A stretch of 26,830 nucleotides of DNA. Origin: JABZIP01 sp052173355 (GTDB taxonomy: Bacteria; Bacillota; Clostridia; Peptostreptococcales; Anaerovoracaceae). How positions within the stretch are numbered: position 1 is the first letter of the stretch; the number at the start of each line of letters is the position of its first letter. The position numbers and the translations under genes are program-made. Location of the stretch: contig JBQMYS010000012.1 of the NCBI GenBank assembly GCA_052173355.1, forward strand, positions 1 through 26,830, in the 5' to 3' direction. Under the pieces are notes generated by a model. The model saw nothing but the letters and a program-made list of their open reading frames with translations. It was not told the origin of the DNA and made no database searches. Shown one piece after another: positions 1 to 7,456 of this stretch.

Positions 1-439
1 TGTTTACTTTTTTTGAAATTCGCGTGAAAAATATACTTAAGATTGCTTTTACAATCATTGAAACCAACATTATTATTAGTGCGGCATTAGAATAATTAGG
101 AATTTCAGGATGTATTATCTGTTTTACCGATTCTATCAGTGCAGTTATTCCCGCATATAGTACAAAGCCAGAAATTACAACAGTCGTTATATATTCAATT
201 CTTCCATGACCGAAAGGATGCTCTTTATCAGGTGCTTTTCCTGCCAATTTTATACCAATTATAGTAACTATGGAAGAAAGCGCATCACTTATATTATTCA
301 CAGCATCAAGCAAAATAGCTATCGAGTTTGTAGAAATCCCCATAACTGCTTTAAATATCGAAAGCAATAAGTTGGCTAGAATACCTGCCATGCTTGCCCT
401 TACTATAGTACGCTCGCGTTTTTGTATATTCTCATCCAT
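1..439 (-). CDS. Cation diffusion facilitator (CDF) family metal efflux transporter, C-terminus cut by window edge
   Basis: Reading the minus strand from ATG at 439 gives 146 codons, open to the window edge, so the C-terminal half is missing. It begins MDENIQKRERTIVRAS and has the hydrophobic segment AGILANLLLSIFKAVMG, then LLDAVNNISDALSS, whose Asp/Asn residues form the transmembrane metal site in CDF proteins. The cytoplasmic-loop signature HPFGHGRIEYI follows, then two more membrane segments. CDF proteins export divalent metals (Zn, Mn, Fe, Co) by proton antiport; the DAVNN.SD form resembles the FieF/MntE-like branch, but the metal cannot be read from this fragment. A GAGGAAAA ribosome site lies just before the ATG. 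It starts 45 bases after the rapZ stop on the same strand, with no clear terminator between, so it is probably co-transcribed with rapZ. Confidence 0.9.
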   Translation of the reverse strand, partial: MDENIQKRERTIVRASMAGILANLLLSIFKAVMGISTNSIAILLDAVNNISDALSSIVTIIGIKLAGKAPDKEHPFGHGRIEYITTVVISGFVLYAGITALIESVKQIIHPEIPNYSNAALIIMLVSMIVKAILSIFFTRISKKVN

Positions 440-484
440 TTTTTCCTCATTTCTTAACAAGTCTGAATTTGTATATTTACAGTT

Positions 485-1330
485 TTAAATATCTCTGTGC
501 TCCACAGTTATTCTATAACCCTTATCCTTTAATTTTTGCGAGATAATATTAGCCATACTAACCGAACGATGTTGACCTCCTGTGCAAGCAAATGCCAGAT
601 TTAAATGATATTTGCCTTCTTTCATAAATCCGTCGGTAATCCCTTCCACCAATGCAGTTACTCTATCAATAAAAACTTTTGTTTCATCATATTTCAAAAC
701 ATATTCCTGTATTTTTTTACTATTACCCGTAAGTTTTTTAAGACTCGGCACATAATAAGGATTTGGAATAAATCTCATATCAAACACCATATCGGCTTCC
801 AGAAGCATGCCGTACTTATAGCCGAAAGAAAATACATTTATCAAAAAGCTTGCAGCTTCTCCCGCAACAAAAATCGAATTGAGTTCTTCCCTCAAATTTG
901 AAACCTTCATATTTGAGGTATCAATAATATAATCAGAGATTTTTCTAAGAGATGCCAGCTTTGCCCTCTCCTTTTTTATACCTTCCGCTGTATCAGCTTC
1001 TCCCGACAAAGGATGAATCCTACGAGTTTCACTAAACCTCCTAATTAAAACTTCATTCGATGCTTCCAAAAATAAAACTTTATAATCTATCATTTTAGTC
1101 TTAAGTCTTTTCAATGCAGGTTCTATGTAATCAAAAAATTCTCCACCGCGAATATCTATTACAAATGCAACTTTCGTTAGTTCTTTATTGCTGTTCTGAG
1201 TTAAATTTACAAAATCTTCTATTAACATGGGCGGCATATTATCTATGCAATAATATCCCAAGTCTTCCAGGCAATTCACAGCTTGCGATTTTCCTGCACC
1301 GGACAATCCCGTTATTATGACAGCTTCCAT
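485..1330 (-). CDS. rapZ: RapZ / YvcJ family nucleotide-binding protein (RNase adapter)
   Basis: 281 residues, close to the usual size of about 285. The N-terminus is a P-loop domain with Walker A GLSGAGKS at residues 8-15. Characteristic family stretches follow: DIRGGEFF, a loop with ETRRIHPLSG, and the C-terminal CTGGQHRSV and HRDI. In Escherichia coli RapZ directs RNase E to the small RNA GlmZ and so controls glucosamine-6-phosphate synthase; in Firmicutes the homologue YvcJ binds and hydrolyses nucleotides and its RNA role is unclear. A start six codons upstream (1348) is possible, but GGAGGAGG lies inside that extension, immediately before MEAVIITG, which fixes the start at 1330. The usual Firmicutes neighbours yvcK and whiA are absent here; it follows the tsf terminator and precedes a CDF transporter. 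Confidence 0.93.
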   Translation of the reverse strand: MEAVIITGLSGAGKSQAVNCLEDLGYYCIDNMPPMLIEDFVNLTQNSNKELTKVAFVIDIRGGEFFDYIEPALKRLKTKMIDYKVLFLEASNEVLIRRFSETRRIHPLSGEADTAEGIKKERAKLASLRKISDYIIDTSNMKVSNLREELNSIFVAGEAASFLINVFSFGYKYGMLLEADMVFDMRFIPNPYYVPSLKKLTGNSKKIQEYVLKYDETKVFIDRVTALVEGITDGFMKEGKYHLNLAFACTGGQHRSVSMANIISQKLKDKGYRITVEHRDI

Positions 1331-1376
1331 ATCCTCCTCCAAAATCAAATAATCATGTTATAGTGCCCAATATAAC

Positions 1377-1404
1377 AAAACTCCCCCCTTTTGGGGGGAG
1401 TTTT
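1377..1404 (-). terminator. Strong intrinsic terminator after tsf
   Basis: A perfect 12-bp stem (AAAACTCCCCCC with GGGGGGAGTTTT) around a four-base loop begins three bases past the tsf stop. On the minus strand it is followed by GTTATATT, and the stem itself ends in TTTT. It ends the rpsB-tsf transcript. A second small inverted repeat, GTTATA/TATAAC at 1357-1376, lies between this hairpin and rapZ and may belong to rapZ expression. Confidence 0.9.
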
Positions 1405-1406
1405 AA

Positions 1407-2318
1407 TTATGCATTCATTTGCGCCGCAACCTCTGCCGCAAAATCTTCTTCTTTCTTTTCTATTCCTTCGCCTACTTCAAATCTTATCATTTCAGTAACT
1501 ACTATGTCTTTTCCGATTTCCTTGGCAACCGATTCAACATATTGCTGAACTGTCAAATCTGAATTTTTTACAAATTTTTGATCTACAAGGCAAACCTCTT
1601 TCAATATAGCCTTAATCTTTCCCGGAATAATTCTATCAAGCATTTCCGGTTTTTTACCTTCGTTCAAAAGAAGCTGAGTTGCAATTTTCTTTTCTTCTTC
1701 AAGCCAATCAGGATCAACTTCAGTTTCATTCACAAACTTAGGGCTCATTGAAGCAACTTGCATTGCTACATCTTTACCAACTATCTGAACCTCATCTGCA
1801 GTGGCCTGTGTTTTAAGTCCAACTAAAACACCGATTTTTCCGCCATGGCTATAACCAACATACACTGTCCCCGGTGTATTTGCCTTTTTAAATCTACGAA
1901 TATTCATATTTTCGCCGATTTTTGCAATCTTATTTGCAAGCGTTGTTTTTACATCCTCGCCACCATCGTACTCGCTATCCATGAACTTATCCATATCGTT
2001 TCCGTCCGATGCAAGCGCCAATTTTGCAAGCTTATCCACAAATTCCACAAATTCAGGATTCTTTGCAACAAAGTCTGTTTCCGAATTAACCTCGATTATA
2101 GCCGCCTCTTTACTGTCTGCTGAAAATGCAAATTTTACCAATCCCTCAGCTGCAACTCTGCCTGCTTTTTTAGCGGCTTTTGCGAGTCCTTTTTCACGAA
2201 GCAGTTCAACAGCCTTATCCATATCGCCATCAGTTTCAACTAAAACTTTCTTGCAATCCATCATGCCTGCGCCTGTCATTTCACGCAATTCTTTTACCAT
2301 CTGTGCAGTTACTGCCAT
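1407..2318 (-). CDS. tsf: Translation elongation factor Ts
   Basis: 303 residues. EF-Ts is the guanine-nucleotide exchange factor that releases GDP from EF-Tu during translation elongation. The N-terminal UBA-like domain (about residues 1-50, with LREMTGAGMMDCKKVL) and the EF-Tu-contacting motif TDFVAKN at residues 81-87 are both present, followed by the dimerisation/core region. The C-terminus ends in an acidic, Ala-rich tail (KKEEDFAAEVAAQMNA). The ribosome site AGGAGGAAGAT precedes the ATG. It lies 28 bases after rpsB, the near-universal arrangement, and is followed directly by a terminator. pyrH and frr, which usually follow in Firmicutes, are not here. Confidence 0.97.
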   Translation of the reverse strand: MAVTAQMVKELREMTGAGMMDCKKVLVETDGDMDKAVELLREKGLAKAAKKAGRVAAEGLVKFAFSADSKEAAIIEVNSETDFVAKNPEFVEFVDKLAKLALASDGNDMDKFMDSEYDGGEDVKTTLANKIAKIGENMNIRRFKKANTPGTVYVGYSHGGKIGVLVGLKTQATADEVQIVGKDVAMQVASMSPKFVNETEVDPDWLEEEKKIATQLLLNEGKKPEMLDRIIPGKIKAILKEVCLVDQKFVKNSDLTVQQYVESVAKEIGKDIVVTEMIRFEVGEGIEKKEEDFAAEVAAQMNA

Positions 2319-2346
2319 ATCTTCCTCCTATTACATGGGAAAGCTT

Positions 2347-3105
2347 TTATTCTGCGCTTTCCTCTTGAACTTCAACTTCCTCTGCCTGCTCCACAGCTTC
2401 TTCATCCGCTTCTGCAAAGCTTTCTCCCTGTCTTGCTTCTATAATCGCGTCCGCCATGCTTGCAACAATCAGTTTTACAGCTCTGATAGCATCATCATTT
2501 GCCGGAATAACATAATCAACATCATCAGGATCACAGTTTGTATCTACTATACCTATAATAGGAATTCCAAGTATTCTTGCTTCTTTTACAGCAATTCTTT
2601 CCTTTTTAGGATCCACTATAAATAATGCCGCAGGCATACCTTTCATATCTTTGATTCCGCCAAGATATTTTTCGAGTTTTTCCTGCTCCAATCTTAACTT
2701 ACTTACTTCTTTTTTTGATAGCTTGTCAAAAGTTCCATCTTCTTCCATTACAGCTATATCAAAAAGTCTCTTAATTCTTGTAGCAATAGTCTTGTGGTTT
2801 GTAAGCATACCTCCAAGCCACCTTTCGTTAACGAAATACATTCCGCATCTCTTAGCTTCTTCTTCGATAGCCGACTGAGCTTGCTTTTTTGTACCTACGA
2901 AAAGAATCGGTCTACCTTCTGATGCCGCTTCCTTCATAAAAGTATAAGCTTCATCAATCTTTCCTACCGTTTTCTGTAAATCGATAATGTATATACCGTT
3001 TCTTTCTGTATAGATATATGGAGCCATTTTAGGGTTCCATCTCCTTGTTTGGTGTCCGAAATGCACACCTGCTTCCAGCAACTGTTTCATTGAAATTACT
3101 GACAT
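2347..3105 (-). CDS. rpsB: Small-subunit ribosomal protein S2
   Basis: 252 residues. S2 is a late-assembling protein of the 30S subunit. The start MSVISMKQLLEAGVHFGHQTRRWNPKM is typical, and NERWLGGMLTN, the FIVDPKKE stretch and GIVDTNCDPD are S2 signatures. The C-terminus is a Glu-rich tail common in Firmicutes and low in conservation. A longer reading frame reaches 3162, but GGAGGAAATAAAA immediately upstream of 3105 and the family N-terminus identify the true start. It is the first gene of the rpsB-tsf operon, with a strong promoter and a leader of about 100 nucleotides. Confidence 0.97.
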   Translation of the reverse strand: MSVISMKQLLEAGVHFGHQTRRWNPKMAPYIYTERNGIYIIDLQKTVGKIDEAYTFMKEAASEGRPILFVGTKKQAQSAIEEEAKRCGMYFVNERWLGGMLTNHKTIATRIKRLFDIAVMEEDGTFDKLSKKEVSKLRLEQEKLEKYLGGIKDMKGMPAALFIVDPKKERIAVKEARILGIPIIGIVDTNCDPDDVDYVIPANDDAIRAVKLIVASMADAIIEARQGESFAEADEEAVEQAEEVEVQEESAE

Positions 3106-3205
3106 TTTTATTTCCTCCCTGGTTTTTCTTCCACCGCTTTCACACTGTCGACCGATCGGCACCAGACGTGTTTACATACGGTGTGTATATTGTGCTAAAG
3201 CACCA
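3106..3205 (-). promoter_or_regulatory. Structured 5' leader of the rpsB mRNA (candidate autoregulatory element)
   Basis: The predicted transcript begins near 3205 and runs about 100 nucleotides to the start codon. Nested pairings can be drawn: CACCG (3179-3183) with CGGTG (3132-3136); inside it ACAC+GTC (3165-3171) with GAC+A-bulge+GTGT (3142-3149); and at the tip GCC/GGT around a GATC loop (3151-3160). A separate hairpin GTGC-TTTA-GCAC (3192-3203) sits at the extreme 5' end. The region is visibly more GC-rich than other intergenic DNA here. Many ribosomal protein operons are controlled by such leaders, but I do not recognise a named family; the fold is my own drawing. Confidence 0.45.
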
Positions 3206-3211
3206 ACAGAT

Positions 3212-3240
3212 ATTATACATTATATCCTATTGTTTTTCAA
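3212..3240 (-). promoter_or_regulatory. rpsB promoter (sigma-A type)
   Basis: The -35 box TTGAAA (3235-3240) and a perfect -10 box TATAAT (3212-3217) are separated by 17 bases on the minus strand. The -35 box starts 14 bases past the lgt stop codon, so rpsB-tsf is transcribed independently of the lgt operon upstream. Confidence 0.85.
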
Positions 3241-3253
3241 TGTTTTTTTGTTT

Positions 3254-4045
3254 TCACCGCTTAAATTTTCCCTTGTACTTGCTGCTGCCAAATGCGAATA
3301 TCTTACCTTCTTTTTTTGCAATTCGTTTTTTATAACAGTACAATATAATACATACAAAAAAACAGACTGCACTAAGCACCATCGCTTGTTTAAATCTTCC
3401 AAACAGCATCAAACTGTCAGTACGCAGATACTCTACGAAAAAACGCTCAAATGAATACCAAATACAATACAAAAGCGCTATCTGTCCCTTAAAATCACGA
3501 TTTTTGATTATCAAGAAAAAGAACAAAAGCAAACACCAGATTGACTCATACAAAAACGTAGGATGAACCTTCTGCCCTGAAATTACTATCGCCCAAGGTA
3601 AATCCGTAACGCTGCCGTAAGCCTCACTATTGAAAAAATTTCCCCAACGTCCGATTGCTTGTCCTATTGCTACGGATGGTGCCGCTAAATCTAAAAAATC
3701 CCAAACATCTAATTTCCAAATCTTACATAAAATTATGGTTATTAAAAGTCCTGTCAATAGCGCACCATGTATCGCAAGTCCGCCCGCTCTAACATTTATC
3801 ATCCTTAATATATCGCCCTCATAATAGCTGTAATTAAAAAGCACATAATAAAGACGTGCCCCTACGAACGCAATAGGAACTGCTATCAAAACATAGTCCA
3901 ATATCCTGTCAGCTGTAAAACCGAACTTTTTAGCCCGCATGCAGGCTACGAGCATAGCAAAAAGTACGGCGATTGCCATAAGCACGCCGTACCATCTCAC
4001 TTCAATTCCTAATATTTCAAACGCTATAGGACTAGGAGCTTTCAT
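3254..4045 (-). CDS. lgt: Prolipoprotein diacylglyceryl transferase
   Basis: 263 residues; an integral membrane enzyme that moves a diacylglyceryl group from phosphatidylglycerol to the lipobox cysteine of prolipoproteins. The family signature GRWGNFFNSEAYG lies at residues 132-144, with Arg133, Asn136 and Glu141. The essential-region His corresponds to H93 in AIHGALL, and a C-terminal ERFFVEYLRTD stretch carries the conserved Arg/Glu pair. Several membrane segments are visible. The start overlaps the stop of the upstream lipoprotein gene as ATGA, implying translational coupling: the lipidating enzyme is made from the same message as one of its likely substrates. The C-terminus is Lys-rich and cytoplasmic. 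Confidence 0.96.
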   Translation of the reverse strand: MKAPSPIAFEILGIEVRWYGVLMAIAVLFAMLVACMRAKKFGFTADRILDYVLIAVPIAFVGARLYYVLFNYSYYEGDILRMINVRAGGLAIHGALLTGLLITIILCKIWKLDVWDFLDLAAPSVAIGQAIGRWGNFFNSEAYGSVTDLPWAIVISGQKVHPTFLYESIWCLLLFFFLIIKNRDFKGQIALLYCIWYSFERFFVEYLRTDSLMLFGRFKQAMVLSAVCFFVCIILYCYKKRIAKKEGKIFAFGSSKYKGKFKR

Positions 4046-4563
4046 ATCTCAATCCTTTCGTTCAGCAAAAGTTCTATTTGATCATTTAAAATATATATTT
4101 TATAATATTGTGAATTATCGTAATTTTTCTTTTGCTCTAAAGTCATACCTTTAATTGTTTTTTCATATGCTTTCAAAAACTTTTCACCTGTCAATATATC
4201 GGGAGCCGACTTTGAATCTATACCTTTTCTAAAAGTACACCGCGCTTCTTGCGGCAACACGTAGCTTATTTCAAAATTTCGATTTTCTATCAGCATCTTT
4301 CCTTCATAATCCTCAACAAGTTCCTTAGCACTTACAGTAACCTCTATTTGTCCGTCTTGTAATTTTTTAAGTGAAATATTCCCAAACAAGTATTCAGCCC
4401 CATCCCTCATAAGTTGCTCTGAATATTCGCTTTCCAAATATTCAGATGTAATATCCGGTTCTATAACTGTGGACCCGGATTTTTTTTGAAAATCACATCC
4501 GCCTGCAAATGCAAACACCAAAAGCACAGTCAGAAGACAAATCAGTTTTTTAAATATCGTCAT
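4042..4563 (-). CDS. Small lipoprotein of unknown function in the lgt operon
   Basis: 173 residues, family not recognised. The N-terminus MTIFKKLICLLTVLLVFAF is a classic secretion signal, followed by AGGC, a somewhat loose lipobox, so Cys23 is probably lipidated. The mature part is polar, with alternating beta-strand-like stretches (SLKKLQDGQIEVTVSA, RNFEISYVLP) and a C-terminal KTIKGMTLEQKKNYDNSQYYKI stretch broken by acidic residues. It starts nine bases past the chemoreceptor stop; the TAAGGAG at that stop doubles as ribosome site. Its own stop overlaps the lgt start. The position suggests an extracytoplasmic partner of either the receptor or the membrane biogenesis enzyme, but no function can be assigned. 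Confidence 0.85.
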   Translation of the reverse strand: MTIFKKLICLLTVLLVFAFAGGCDFQKKSGSTVIEPDITSEYLESEYSEQLMRDGAEYLFGNISLKKLQDGQIEVTVSAKELVEDYEGKMLIENRNFEISYVLPQEARCTFRKGIDSKSAPDILTGEKFLKAYEKTIKGMTLEQKKNYDNSQYYKIYILNDQIELLLNERIEI

Positions 4564-4572
4564 CTTTACTCC

Positions 4573-7233
4573 TTAAACATATTTGTTATCAAAGTCGGAA
4601 ATCTCCGTATGGCTCATATTGGTCTTTATCTTAGGTTCATCCGCTTCACGAACGGGAGCCGGAATATCGTTATGCAATTCCTTAACCTGTGAAATATCGT
4701 ACGCTTTACTTTCATATGCCAATATTTCGGCAGTTTTTTCGGTTTCGACAGACAGAGGTTCAGATTTAGTAAAAGGCTTTGCAACAGATTTTATATCCTT
4801 TGTTTCTACAGGTTTATCTATGGTTTTTATCTGTTTTTCATCTTTTTTATCTAAAGATTTTACCGCAGGTTTTGCTTCCTTTTTTTCTAAAGACTTAATT
4901 TCTGTTTTTATCTGTTTTTCATCTTTCTTGTCTAAAGATTTTACCGCAGGTTTTGCTTCCTTTTTTTCTAAAGACTTAATTTCTGTTTTTATCTGTTTTT
5001 CATCTTTCTTGTCTAAAGATTTTACCGCAGGTTTTACTTCTTTGTTTTCTAAAGGCTTAACAGCAGGTTTTGCAACCGGCTCATCCTCTTTTTTCAATGC
5101 GGAAACATCGTCATCAAGCATCTTATACTGTGCTATCAAAGTATCCAAAATATTCGCCTGACTTGCAAGTTCTTCACTTGCAGCCGCACTTTGCTCACTT
5201 GTTGCAGAATTTGTCTGCACAGCGGAAGATATTTGATCTGCGCCTAAATTTATCTGGCTGGCAGAAACTGCCTGTTCCTCTGAAGAACTCAATATTTCTT
5301 TTATCTTAACAGTTATTATATTTGCATTCTGAACCACAAGTTCTAACGATTCTGCCGTTTTCTCCGCTATTCCCTTTCCATCCGCAACTGCATTTATAGA
5401 AGTTTCAATCAACTCTGTCGTACTCTTTGCCGCTACCGCTGATTTACTTGCAAGATTTCTGACTTCATCAGCAACAACAGCAAAACCTTTTCCCGCTTCG
5501 CCCGCTCTTGCAGCTTCAACCGCGGCATTTAAAGCGAGTATATTTGTTTGAAATGCTATATCATCAATGGTCTTGATTATCTTGTTTACTTCACTTGAAG
5601 CTTCCGTCATTTTTTCCATGGCGTTCATCAAATTGTTCATATGCTCATTGCTGACTTTTATCGCATCTCCAATTTGATTGCTTAGTTCATTGGCTTCGTC
5701 AGCACTTTGGGCATTCAAATTTATCTTACCCGCTATATCGCCTATAGTTGCGGATAATTCTTGAAGTGATGCCGCTTGCTCCGTAGAACTTTGTGATAAG
5801 CTCTGTGCTCCTTGAGATACCTGATCGGCGCCGTCACTAATCTGCGTTGCTGAAATCTTGATTTTCCTAAATCCGGCATTTAACCCCTCAAGAAGCCTCA
5901 TATATGACTCCTTGATTTCCTCAAAATCTCCAACATATGTTTGCTTAGGCATATAAGTCAAATCCCCTTGGCTTAAGCCTTTCATAGCTGTTGATATTTC
6001 ACCTATTACACGTTCAAGATTAAGGAACGCTTCCTGTATAGCGTTGCAAACCCTACCGATTTCATCATCTCCGGAATATTGAATTTTATATCCCAAATTT
6101 CCGTTTTGCAAAGCTTCACCTGCAACAACAAGTTCCTCAAGCGGTTTTAAACTGCGGGTAATTTGAATCAACATCATAATTATCAATATTACAACCGATG
6201 CCAAAAGAAGTAAAACGGTAACCACCATTACCTTGTTCATATTTGCATAAAAATCACTTCTTTCAACCGCTGAATAAACCCACCATTGTTGTTCATCAAC
6301 TTCTATCGGAGAAAAGAAAACTTCAAATTTGGTTTTATTCGAAGACAAAGCGGACACTCTGAAATTTTCTTTAGTTTTTCTGTGTTTTTCAATGTCGGCT
6401 TTAGCATTTTCGTCCGCTATTCTATCCATTGCCGGCTTTCCTATTGCTTCCTTATCCTTGCTGTGGAACATGATTTCATCATTTTGATTTACAAGTGCAA
6501 CCAAAAACGTCTTATTGTTTCCATGCTCAAAATCAATATTCGCAAGTTCATCAATTCGAAGGTCCGACATCATTATGCCGACTGCCTTGCCGTTTACAAT
6601 TATAGGATTTGTAATGGTTACTACATTATGTCCTAAATAATCCGAATATGGACTTGATACGAATTTCTTGCCGCTTTCAACGGTTTGCTTATAATATTCT
6701 CGTGTCCATGCTATATCCGGATATATCGCCTCCGTATCTGTTTCGGATCCGGCTTTTTTGCAAACATAAAATCCATATTTTTCAACATTTAAATCTGCAG
6801 CATACGGTTCAAAAAATATACCTACTCCCTCTACCATAGAATTGTTTTTAATCGTCATAGGCAGATATTTTAACAAATAATCTTCAAGTTCTTTAACCCC
6901 TGCAGTTAAAGTTTCCCCTGCTATTATCGTGCTTGCAACACCGCTTTCCTGCGACTTTGCTATTATTTCGTTGTAATGCGAGCTCACATAATCAGCAATG
7001 AGTTCATTATCTCTTTCCGAAGAATATATCTTTTCTCTTATCTTCGATGCATTTGTCGCTGTAAGTTGCGTAAAACTCGTATCCAGTAAAGTTTTCACTG
7101 AACCTGCTACCATGCACAATAAAACAACTCCTACAACCAACAAACAAATAAATACAGTTATGCCTGATCGTCTAGATAAAGTTTTTGCCAAACTTTCATT
7201 TCCTTTAATTACTTTTTCAGGCTTTTTACCCAT
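4573..7233 (-). CDS. Methyl-accepting chemotaxis protein with dCACHE sensor and repetitive C-terminal tail
   Basis: 886 residues. Order: cytoplasmic start, membrane helix (about 24-44), extracellular dCACHE sensor (about 50-330), second membrane helix (336-357), HAMP (358-412), then the signalling coiled coil (about 465-705) with hairpin tip AFQTNILALNAAVEAARAGE. Chemoreceptors of this type control CheA through CheW. In the sensor, R178, Y181, Y196 and D198 match the spacing of the amino-acid-binding dCACHE motif, with Tyr180 in place of the usual Trp. A long Lys/Glu/Pro-rich tail (about 715-886) contains near-identical 27-residue repeats and ends ISDFDNKYV, without a CheR-tether pentapeptide. 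A TTG seven codons upstream was rejected because GTGAGG precedes the ATG at 7233. First gene of an operon with the lipoprotein and lgt. Confidence 0.94.
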   Translation of the reverse strand: MGKKPEKVIKGNESLAKTLSRRSGITVFICLLVVGVVLLCMVAGSVKTLLDTSFTQLTATNASKIREKIYSSERDNELIADYVSSHYNEIIAKSQESGVASTIIAGETLTAGVKELEDYLLKYLPMTIKNNSMVEGVGIFFEPYAADLNVEKYGFYVCKKAGSETDTEAIYPDIAWTREYYKQTVESGKKFVSSPYSDYLGHNVVTITNPIIVNGKAVGIMMSDLRIDELANIDFEHGNNKTFLVALVNQNDEIMFHSKDKEAIGKPAMDRIADENAKADIEKHRKTKENFRVSALSSNKTKFEVFFSPIEVDEQQWWVYSAVERSDFYANMNKVMVVTVLLLLASVVILIIMMLIQITRSLKPLEELVVAGEALQNGNLGYKIQYSGDDEIGRVCNAIQEAFLNLERVIGEISTAMKGLSQGDLTYMPKQTYVGDFEEIKESYMRLLEGLNAGFRKIKISATQISDGADQVSQGAQSLSQSSTEQAASLQELSATIGDIAGKINLNAQSADEANELSNQIGDAIKVSNEHMNNLMNAMEKMTEASSEVNKIIKTIDDIAFQTNILALNAAVEAARAGEAGKGFAVVADEVRNLASKSAVAAKSTTELIETSINAVADGKGIAEKTAESLELVVQNANIITVKIKEILSSSEEQAVSASQINLGADQISSAVQTNSATSEQSAAASEELASQANILDTLIAQYKMLDDDVSALKKEDEPVAKPAVKPLENKEVKPAVKSLDKKDEKQIKTEIKSLEKKEAKPAVKSLDKKDEKQIKTEIKSLEKKEAKPAVKSLDKKDEKQIKTIDKPVETKDIKSVAKPFTKSEPLSVETEKTAEILAYESKAYDISQVKELHNDIPAPVREADEPKIKTNMSHTEISDFDNKYV
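4829..5047 (-). repeat. 81-bp in-frame tandem repeat, about 2.7 copies, in the chemoreceptor tail
   Basis: The plus-strand word CTGTTTTTCATCTTT recurs at 4831, 4912 and 4993, an exact 81-base period. Each unit encodes 27 residues of the form KPAVKSLDKKDEKQIKTEIK followed by SLEKKEA. The copies differ by only a few bases, and partial, more diverged units flank them. Because 81 is divisible by three, copy-number change would lengthen or shorten the tail without breaking the frame. Confidence 0.95.
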
Positions 7234-7283
7234 CTGCAAGGCCTCACTTTCCAATTTTTTATAATTTTATTCATATACATTAT

Positions 7284-7312
7284 ATTGTATATCATTTGCG
7301 TTATTTTGTCAA
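7284..7312 (-). promoter_or_regulatory. Promoter of the chemoreceptor-lipoprotein-lgt operon
   Basis: On the minus strand TTGACA (7307-7312), a perfect -35 consensus, is separated by 17 bases from TACAAT (7284-7289). This is a standard sigma-A arrangement about 50 bases before the start codon. I saw no sigma-28-type motility promoter. Confidence 0.8.
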
Positions 7313-7360
7313 TCTTTTGTTACAATTTAAACAATTTCATAAAATATTTTTTCTACTCAG

Positions 7361-7389
7361 TTGTCTGCGGCAAATCTTTGTGGTATACT
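7361..7389 (+). promoter_or_regulatory. Promoter of the HD-GYP gene
   Basis: TTGTCT (7361-7366), 17 bases, then TATACT (7384-7389) preceded by TGG, an extended -10. A small hairpin TGCACA-GCTCA-TGTGCA (7406-7422) falls in the predicted leader and is followed by a T-rich stretch. It does not match a c-di-GMP riboswitch. Confidence 0.75.
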
Positions 7390-7456
7390 ATATGTTATTA
7401 AAACGTGCACAGCTCATGTGCAGGTATTTAATTTTTTCAATATGTGAGGTAAATTT

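Noticed and set aside
1981..2625. 214-residue plus-strand open frame across tsf and rpsB
   Set aside because: It spans the junction of two certain genes on the other strand and lacks a ribosome site.
4829..5047. Regular repeats as a CRISPR array
   Set aside because: The 81-bp units are contiguous without variable spacers and encode an in-frame protein tail.
4583..5161. 192-residue plus-strand open frame rich in Phe and Ser
   Set aside because: It is the exact antisense of the chemoreceptor tail; the Phe/Ser repeats are the reverse complement of the Lys/Glu repeats, and there is no ribosome site.
7390..7456. c-di-GMP riboswitch before the HD-GYP gene
   Set aside because: The leader is under 70 nucleotides, with only a 6-bp hairpin and none of the conserved GEMM bases.
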